A DNA stretch of 64,000 bases. Source: CAXBGS01 sp963975425 (GTDB taxonomy: Bacteria > Planctomycetota > Planctomycetia > Pirellulales > Pirellulaceae). Within the stretch, counting starts at the first letter, position 1; the number at the start of each line of letters is the position of its first letter. Position numbers and translations under genes: made by a program. The notes beneath the pieces were generated by a model. It was not told the DNA's origin, did no database searches, and worked only from the letters and a program-made list of their open reading frames with translations. Below, piece by piece: positions 63,351 to 64,000 of this stretch. Location of the stretch: contig CAXBGS010000006.1 in the NCBI GenBank assembly GCA_963975425.1, positions 248,001-312,000 of the forward strand. Direction: 5' to 3'.

Positions 63351-64000
63351 CTATTCAGCGACACAGTCGCAGCCTGCGCCGAGGTTGTTTTTCAGTAACT
63401 GAGCACGCAACACATCACTGCCCTCGGTGGCGATGATTTCACCCGGCAGGAGACCGGAGATCACTTCCGTGTAGTCGCCGTTGGTTGCACCAAGACGGAC
63501 GGAGCGGACATGAAACACTTTGTAGCTCTCTGGACTATCGAAATAGTGCTTGTCGCGAACGAAAACCACTTCGCAACAGCCTTCCCAATGTGACGATCCG
63601 GTGGGGATTACGATTGCATCGCGTTCTTCTCGCAAGATCACTTGGCCCGTGCCGAACGTCTCATTCCGAAGACGCCCATCGGGATTCGGCAGTACGGCTC
63701 GGACTTGAACCATGCGTGTTAGCTTGTCGGCTGAGGTGCTGATCCAATCAACTCTGCCTTGGACGTCTTGTCGGCTGCCGTCGGCGCGAAAGTGGACGGT
63801 TTGGCCGACAACAAGCTGGTGCATGTTTTCCAGCGGAACATTGAGCGTCAGCCACATCTGACGAATGTCAGCGACTTGGAATAGTATCCGCGAAGGGTCG
63901 ACGACCTCTCCCGGCGACACAAATCGATCGACAACGACACCATCAATTGGCGAGCGAATAGGTAGCAAGTTTGATGTGACCGTCTGGCTGTTAAGCTGCG
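63351..64000 (-). CDS. RND membrane-fusion adaptor, 5' end beyond window
   Basis: The frame runs off the right edge. It holds the adaptor segments PIDGVVVDRFVSPGEVVDPS, LNVPLENMHQLVVGQTVHF and GQVILREERDAIVIPTGSSH, then GDYTEVISGLLPGE. It ends LGAGCDCVAE, with a Cys pair. The CzcA gene starts 11 bases after it. The TolC partner is not in the window for this set unless it lies further right. Confidence 0.9.
   Translation of the reverse strand, partial: QLNSQTVTSNLLPIRSPIDGVVVDRFVSPGEVVDPSRILFQVADIRQMWLTLNVPLENMHQLVVGQTVHFRADGSRQDVQGRVDWISTSADKLTRMVQVRAVLPNPDGRLRNETFGTGQVILREERDAIVIPTGSSHWEGCCEVVFVRDKHYFDSPESYKVFHVRSVRLGATNGDYTEVISGLLPGEIIATEGSDVLRAQLLKNNLGAGCDCVAE

Noticed and set aside
1..64000. 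tRNA, rRNA, CRISPR arrays, riboswitches, phage or replication origin
   Set aside because: I looked for typical patterns on both strands and found none that I could defend by eye.

Overview
The window looks like a chromosomal or plasmid metal-resistance region from a marine-type planctomycete, most like the Pirellulaceae/Rhodopirellula group. The clues are family-level: a giant cadherin-repeat surface protein with the planctomycete LExRxLL N-terminal motif, a BBP7-type outer-membrane barrel, an SHD1-domain protein, a CsrA, a sigma factor next to a membrane Ser/Thr kinase, and a TAT-exported multicopper oxidase. No rRNA, tRNA or CRISPR array was seen.

1-10 kb: the 3' part of a giant secreted gene is cut off by the left edge. 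It is followed by a BBP7 barrel and a VanZ-like membrane protein. 10-12.3 kb: csrA, a zinc-ribbon/receiver protein and two small secreted proteins. 12.6-17.2 kb: a three-gene electron-transfer operon (flavin reductase-ferredoxin, heme-b-like membrane protein, heptaheme cytochrome c), then a proline-rich protein with a broken HExxH motif. 17.2-20.1 kb: a TolC-multicopper oxidase pair on the minus strand. 20.3-30 kb: a cation/proton antiporter, several small exported His/Cys-rich proteins, a c'-type cytochrome, paired small membrane proteins (DUF2933-like and DUF5676-like) and a site-2 protease.

30.3-35.9 kb: the most unusual locus. An ECF-type sigma factor precedes a 956-residue protein in which an anti-sigma-like zinc finger, a Ser/Thr kinase, a membrane helix, two heavy-metal-binding modules and a CusB-like RND membrane-fusion adaptor form one chain. 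Next to it is a decayed copy of the antiporter and of the two small membrane proteins, so a segment has been duplicated; a remnant of a second copy of the sigma-factor start lies at 24.5 kb. 36-37.6 kb: an IS701-family insertion sequence with 18-bp terminal inverted repeats and a TTAG target duplication. 37.7-41.8 kb: a formyltransferase, a SpoIIAA-like protein, an SHD1 protein, an IS256-type scrap, and a chimeric pseudogene joining the start of a heavy-metal P-type ATPase to the end of a glycogen debranching enzyme.

41.9-52.3 kb: a long minus-strand metal-efflux cluster: Cys/His-rich protein, tandem-domain metal protein, His-rich protein, TolC lipoprotein, second Cys/His-rich protein, CusB-like adaptor, CusA-like pump, single-domain metal protein, His-rich lipoprotein. 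52.7-54.2 kb: two exported His-rich proteins. 54.3-59.5 kb: a VOC protein, a MerR regulator facing a CopZ-MerT-HMA fusion across a MerR-type promoter, a Zn/Cd-type P1B ATPase and an exported HMA protein. 59.7-64 kb: a second RND set (Cys-rich lipoprotein, CzcA-like pump, adaptor cut by the right edge).

Together the genes suggest capture of metal ions in the periplasm by many small His/Cys/Met-rich proteins, oxidation of Cu(I), export from the cytoplasm by the P-type ATPase, and export across the outer membrane by at least two RND/TolC systems. Functions are assigned by recognising families and motifs by eye; no database search was run.
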